A DNA stretch of 64,000 nt, taken from Climacium dendroides (lineage: Eukaryota; Streptophyta; Bryopsida; Hypnales; Climaciaceae). Both the position numbers and the translations under genes were made by a program. Shown here piece by piece: positions 61,595 through 64,000 of the stretch. The stretch spans positions 17,527,345 through 17,591,344 of the forward strand of contig OX467089.1 in NCBI GenBank assembly GCA_950106755.1. The letters run 5' to 3'. The notes beneath the pieces are model-generated. The model did no database searches. It was given only the letters and a program-made list of their open reading frames with translations, and was not told the DNA's origin. Position 1 is the stretch's first letter. Every line of letters begins with the position of its first letter.

Positions 61595-64000
61595 TGGAGC
61601 AGATTCACGGTAGATTATTATGTTTGCACGAAAGTATAATAGGAATTTTATAAAATTGTTTGAGTTGGATTGCACTACAAGTCTAGTCCAATGAATTGTT
61701 TGGTGTATGTTTTTAATTTAGGGTAGATGAGCTCATCTAGGGGGGGAAACACAAAATTAAAAATTTTATCACTTGTGTTTGTAAAGTGGAAGATTTGAAG
61801 TTGTAGTAGGTAATTTAGTAGGAAAGAATGCAAAAGTGTGTATCGTGGAAGAAGAAAATGAGATATGAGAGGATTAGATTGGATTGGGTTTGTAATATTG
61901 TTTAGTGTGTATCTTATCTTATATTGGTGTTTTGTAAAAAATTTATATCTTTCTCACAACAAACTATCTCAATTTTCAGGGATTGATAGGATGGTTCAAT
62001 TGCAATGTATATTTGAGTGTGGATGTGGTACTAAATCCATAGACATTATAGTTGTATTTTTAATTTATAGGGATTGTGATATGTTTCATCATATACTAGT
62101 ATTATGTGCTATTGACAATATATAGTGAGGTATGAAGTTTGAATGGTTTTATTTGAGTTCCATTTAGTTGATATGTAGATTAGTGGTAAGCAAAGAGGTG
62201 GTGCTATGTGTAGTGTATCCTAATGTTGTGGAAAATAGAAGTAATTGTTGATGTATTGATTTTATCACTTTTTATAGTATAGATGGAATAAGTACAAACT
62301 ATGATTAGTTGTAGTAGTAATGTTTGTGGGATCTTGTTTGTCAGTCTGAATTAAGATAAACTTACCTGTGACAAGTAAAATGAATGGATTATTTTGTTGC
62401 CATTAGCAAAAAGATTCAAATTTTTTTCTATACAAAGACAAATATGAGAAATGAAAGAGGCAATCAAAATTTTATTTTTTTGGACAAAGTATGAATTTGT
62501 TATGAAATTTTGAAGTGTACTTCAATTGGTCCCAAGGCATTGATTATGGCCACAAATCAACCTAATGTAGTCCTAACCCCATTTATTAGAAAAAGTCTAT
62601 CATGGGTTGATATAAGACTCTAATGGATAGTTCCGCAAGTGCTTGTCATGGATGGTTTGTTTGTCATAGGCAGGTTTACCTAATCTATCTTTTTTGAATT
62701 TAGTATGGGATTTGTGTTTCTAAAGCACAAAGATACCTTATTAATTCAAAAATTCAAAAAATATATAATATATAATATTAAAAGATTGTCATGTATATAT
62801 TGTCATGTATAGAAACAAAAATTGTAGTGGTATTGTGCCCTAATGGAGTAATGGTTCAAATTCCATCATTTTTCAAAATTATAAATTTTTATTGGTTTTT
62901 TAAGTAATTTCTAAAAAAAATTAACTTTTGGAGAAATGATACAAAATTTTGAACAATAGATGAATGTAAAATAAGGTTCAAGCATAGAAAGAATTTTGAT
63001 CATTTATAGTACAATTTTTAAAATATTTTATTGTTCAAAAAGTACAAATCTAATTTGCCTCAAAAATTAATTTTCTAATTTATAAAAAATTAAAATTAAA
63101 ATGATATGACTAAATCTCTTAGAAACACTAGAATTGGAACTTATTCATTAGATGATTTTTGGGGGTCAAGAGGGCCATTTCAAGCCCGTTCCCACCGTTG
63201 GTCCTCCTCACAAATTTTAGCAAACGGTTGTTTCTAAAAAAATTTAAATCATTCTTCAAATGAAGAAAAGAGTTGAAAAAAATTCTTTTTTTTGGAAAAA
63301 ATATTTTATTTTATTTTCTGAAAAAAAAAAATTTAGACGTGGCAGTGTTTGACCATGTCAGCAAGTTGTTGTGGCCTTCTACAGGGCAGTTCTCGCAGTT
63401 TGGGAACTACCGAGAATTCACAACCCTCCAAAGGGCTGAAAACTCATCTAATGATTTAAAACTTAAAGAAAAACTAATGTTCTAGAAATTATAAATATTC
63501 AAATGAATCTTAAATCGATTTTTTAAAAATTCAATTATAGGTTTCAAATTTTATTGAAAATTATCGGTTTGTGGTGTAGAAGATTTAGTCATTTGAATAT
63601 GACTTATAGATCATACTTCACTATTTTTATTCAAAAGTCATCATTATTGAATTATCAAAAGTCATCATTAAATTATTATTCTAAGTTGTTGTTTTAATGC
63701 ATAATAATTGTTTTGGAAATTTCGACTATCTTCTAGTCCTTAAAGAGTTGAGAAGGCCAAATGTACTTAATTTTGATATAGTTTTTGTTTTGACTAAAAG
63801 ATACTAGAGATAATTAAAAGGTCTTTTGAAACCCCTTGGTTATGTCATGCATCTTTCAATAACAATTCAAGATAACATTTGAATTTTATTGAAATGGCAA
63901 TTAGGAATAATAGTATACAATTTAATAACATTGATTGGTCTCCTTTTTAAATAGAGATTTAGATTCCACTTTTACAAAAAAAAAGGTTAAAACTCAAACT
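59171..64000. other. AT-rich intergenic region
   Basis: No exon recognised on either strand. It includes a (TA)n tract at 61562-61591 and many homopolymer runs. A GC-richer patch near 63340-63440 has an open frame (63273-63485) that resembles nothing known. Confidence 0.5.
61562..61591. repeat. (TA)n microsatellite
   Basis: About 15 TA dinucleotides preceded by a short TG run. Confidence 0.9.

Overview
The window is nuclear DNA of a land plant. It has spliced genes, AT-rich introns and intergenic DNA, and plant-only families: an AP2/ERF factor, the calmodulin-binding kinesin KCBP with MyTH4 and FERM domains, and a plant NT-C2 protein. It also holds a full-length gene for the ciliary transport protein IFT70/TTC30. 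That family is expected only in plants with flagellated sperm, so I infer a seed-free plant (bryophyte, lycophyte or fern); a cycad or Ginkgo is not excluded. Compact genes and modest introns make a bryophyte my first guess. The species is not identified.

Layout: 0.3-1.4 kb (+), AP2/ERF gene with an intron inside the AP2 domain. 1.4-15 kb, no gene: several foldbacks, four GC-rich islands dense in the CGGAC pentamer, a tandem array of palindromic units, and a complete CACTA-type MITE. 15.1-20.6 kb (-), IFT70 in 19 exons, with a 580-bp transposon carrying perfect terminal repeats and target duplication about 400 bp upstream. 24.3-26.4 kb (+), a decayed GDSL esterase/lipase pseudogene. 27.1-35.7 kb (-), an NT-C2 (EEIG1/EHBP1-like) gene in 9 exons with an internally duplicated segment. 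38.0 and 43.4 kb (-), two intron-free reading frames for identical ribosomal protein eS12, in a 562-bp block with no difference seen. 44.1-47.6 kb, Helitron-like, Harbinger-type and other small elements. 49.1-58.2 kb (-), KCBP in 25 exons. The remaining 5 kb is AT-rich and shows no gene.

The genes form no operon or pathway. IFT70 (axoneme assembly) and KCBP (minus-end-directed kinesin) both act on microtubules, but nothing in the sequence links their regulation. Exon structures were built by hand from splice sites, reading phase and remembered protein families; every intact gene closes in frame. I found no convincing wholly new multi-gene system. The most unusual items are the CGGAC islands with the palindromic array, the homogenised eS12 pair, the duplicated exon in the NT-C2 gene, and the small-RNA-like hairpins.
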